The notes beneath the pieces are model-generated. The model made no database searches and was not told the DNA's origin. It saw nothing but the letters and a program-made list of their open reading frames with translations. Positions 60,676 through 64,000 of a stretch of 64,000 nucleotides of DNA are shown here, one piece after another; the first letter of the stretch is position 1; each line of letters opens with the position of its first letter. Source of the DNA: Variovorax boronicumulans (GTDB taxonomy: Bacteria > Pseudomonadota > Gammaproteobacteria > Burkholderiales > Burkholderiaceae_C); contig NZ_JAAAFX010000014.1 in NCBI RefSeq assembly GCF_019352895.1, positions 448,790 to 512,789 on the forward strand, read 5' to 3'. The translations under genes were made by a program, and so were the position numbers.

Positions 60676-60968
60676 GCGCGCTGCCCGAGGCCCGGCCGCT
60701 CTACGACCTGGTCGAGACCTTCGGCATCGCGGTGCGGCAATTGCGCGAAGTGCGCGGCTGGTCGCAGGAACAGCTGGCCGAGCGCTCCAACCTCAACCGC
60801 TCCTATGTGGGCGAGGTCGAGCGCGGCCGCGTGATCGCCTCCATCCTGACCGCGCAGAAACTGGCCGGCGCGCTCGACATCAACATCGCGAGCCTGCTCT
60901 CGCGCTGCGAACAGCTGGAGCAGCAGCGCACCGTGCGCCGCATCAACTTGGCGGCTATAGCCTGTTGA
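60672..60968 (+). CDS. XRE family helix-turn-helix regulator
   Basis: This 98-residue DNA-binding protein has a Cro/C1-type HTH at about residues 15-70: FGIAVRQLREVRGWSQEQLAERSNLNRSYVGEVERGRVIASI, then LTAQKLAGALDINIASLLSRCEQ. Its ATG overlaps the serine acetyltransferase stop (ATGA), so its level is tied to that gene. It is likely the local regulator of this sulfur operon. No metal or ligand domain is present beyond the HTH and a short tail. Confidence 0.88.
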   Translation: MSALPEARPLYDLVETFGIAVRQLREVRGWSQEQLAERSNLNRSYVGEVERGRVIASILTAQKLAGALDINIASLLSRCEQLEQQRTVRRINLAAIAC

Positions 60969-61035
60969 GGGGACCACCCGGTCGCCCTGAAACTCCGCCT
61001 CGATTTCTCTTCCTTCATCGATCAACGGAGTCCTT

Positions 61036-61968
61036 ATGACCGCAACAGTGGGTGGAACCACCGCCCTTGGCGACAATGCCGCACGCCAGCTCGCCAATGC
61101 CACCAAGAGCGTTCCCCAGCTCGAGACCATCAGCCCGCGCTGGCTCACCCACCTGTTGCAGTGGGTCCCCGTCGAGGCTGGCACCTACCGCCTGAACAAG
61201 GTCAAGAACCCCGAGTCGATCAAGGTGGTCTGCACCTCGCGCGAAGACGAGAACCAGCTGCCGCGCACCTGGGTCGACTACGAAGAGCATCCGCGCGAAT
61301 ACAACCTGAACGCCGTGAGCACCGTGCTCGACGTGCACACCCGCATCTCCGACCTGTACAGCAGCCCGCACGACCAGATCAAGGAACAGCTGCGCCTGAC
61401 GATCGAGACGATCAAGGAGAACCAGGAAAGCGAGCTGATCAACAACCCCGACTACGGCCTGCTGTCGCAGGTGACCGACGAGCAGCGCATCTTCCCGCTG
61501 ACCGGCGCGCCCACGCCCGACGACCTCGACGAGCTGCTGACCAAGGTCTGGAAGGAGCCGGCCTTCTTCCTGACCCACCCGCTGGCCATCGCTGCCTTCG
61601 GCCGCGAAGCCACGCGCCGCGGCACGCCGCCACCGACCGTGAGCCTGTTCGGCTCGCAGTTCATCACCTGGCGCGGCATCCCGCTGATTCCCTCGAACAA
61701 GGTGCCGGTGGCCGACGGCAAGAGCAAGATCCTGCTGCTGCGCGTGGGCGACAAGCGCCAGGGCGTGGTCGGCCTGTTCCAGCCGGGCCTGACCGGTGAG
61801 CAGAGCCCCGGCCTGTCGGTGCGCTTCATGGGCATCAACAACCATGCGATCGCGTCGTACCTGATCTCGCTGTACTGCTCGGTCGCGGTGCTGACCACCG
61901 ACGCGCTGGCCGTGCTCGACGACGTCGAGATCGGCAAGTACCACGACTATCCCGACACCTACAAGTAA
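61036..61968 (+). CDS. Family 2A encapsulin shell protein
   Basis: This 310-residue HK97-fold shell protein of the family 2A encapsulins (SrpI type) would self-assemble in the cytoplasm into a protein nanocompartment. Recognisable stretches are TKSVPQLETISPRWLTHLLQWVPVEAGTYRLNKV, the extended N-arm and E-loop region (EHPREYNLNAVSTVLDVHTRISDLYSSPHDQIKEQLRL), the P-domain AFGREATRRGTPPPTVSLFGSQFITWRGIPLIPSNKVPV, and the A-domain end HAIASYLISLYCSVAVLTTDALAVLDDVEIGKYHDY. The next gene, eight bases on, is the cysteine desulfurase cargo. I recognise the family from sequence and operon context; no structure-based check was possible. Confidence 0.93.
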   Translation: MTATVGGTTALGDNAARQLANATKSVPQLETISPRWLTHLLQWVPVEAGTYRLNKVKNPESIKVVCTSREDENQLPRTWVDYEEHPREYNLNAVSTVLDVHTRISDLYSSPHDQIKEQLRLTIETIKENQESELINNPDYGLLSQVTDEQRIFPLTGAPTPDDLDELLTKVWKEPAFFLTHPLAIAAFGREATRRGTPPPTVSLFGSQFITWRGIPLIPSNKVPVADGKSKILLLRVGDKRQGVVGLFQPGLTGEQSPGLSVRFMGINNHAIASYLISLYCSVAVLTTDALAVLDDVEIGKYHDYPDTYK

Positions 61969-61976
61969 GGCGCGCC

Positions 61977-63998
<2,022 letters not shown>

Positions 63999-64000
63999 AC

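Overview
The window is GC-rich (roughly 70%) single-chromosome-type bacterial DNA with tightly packed genes, many four-base ATGA/GTGA overlaps, many LysR regulators, several Bug/TctC-type binding proteins and NtaA/SnaA/DszA-type flavin monooxygenases. This style, together with a Gln-type thiol dioxygenase, an LpxO-like hydroxylase and a LysP-like permease, fits a betaproteobacterium of the Comamonadaceae, most likely Variovorax or a close relative. This is inference from gene content; no rRNA or tRNA gene was seen.

Layout. 1-2960 is the end of a dipeptide/oligopeptide-type ABC transporter operon. It is followed by a TetR regulator, a thiol dioxygenase, a LysR/SDR divergent pair, an lpxO-like gene and small unknown genes (to 7745). 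7800-11680 holds a hutD-like gene with a FAD oxidoreductase, divergent from hutG, then a LysR gene. 11823-13507 is etfBA. 13658-16927 holds a methyltransferase and an MFS exporter divergent from its LysR regulator. 16993-19545 is a sulfonate/nitrate-type ABC importer. 19877-26723 is mixed: a fatty acid desaturase, a Bug protein coupled to a four-domain rhodanese, a lipoprotein, a DHFR-like reductase, a signal peptidase, a tautomerase and a membrane-anchored unknown.

26981-37225 begins with a membrane protein whose 3' end looks broken and a flavin monooxygenase. It continues with an envelope cluster (phosphoglycerol-transferase-like protein, YceI, CDP-alcohol phosphatidyltransferase). Divergent from this is an MDR dehydrogenase / divergent PTPS / glycosyltransferase / methyltransferase operon that converges on a RibD-C reductase. 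This last set looks like an uncharacterised biosynthetic pathway. 37299-42495 holds a Bug protein, adenosine deaminase, LysR, lysP and a GNAT gene. 42514-46308 holds a second GNAT gene and a MetQ-like / monooxygenase / helical diiron-like operon.

46319-57666 is a phosphorus-scavenging island. It contains phosphonoacetaldehyde hydrolase, an Fe-type alcohol dehydrogenase, phnE-phnC-phnD, a divergent LysR, a secreted phosphodiesterase-like lipoprotein, a phosphocholine-type phospholipase C and a second LysR closely similar to the first. After a third flavin monooxygenase, 59254-63998 is a sulfur operon: rhodanese, serine acetyltransferase, XRE regulator, a family 2A encapsulin shell, and a cysteine desulfurase with a long low-complexity N-terminal cargo region. 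A palindromic repeat element lies in frame inside that cargo region. This operon is the most striking system in the window: a protein nanocompartment for sulfur handling fed by cysteine synthesis and desulfuration.
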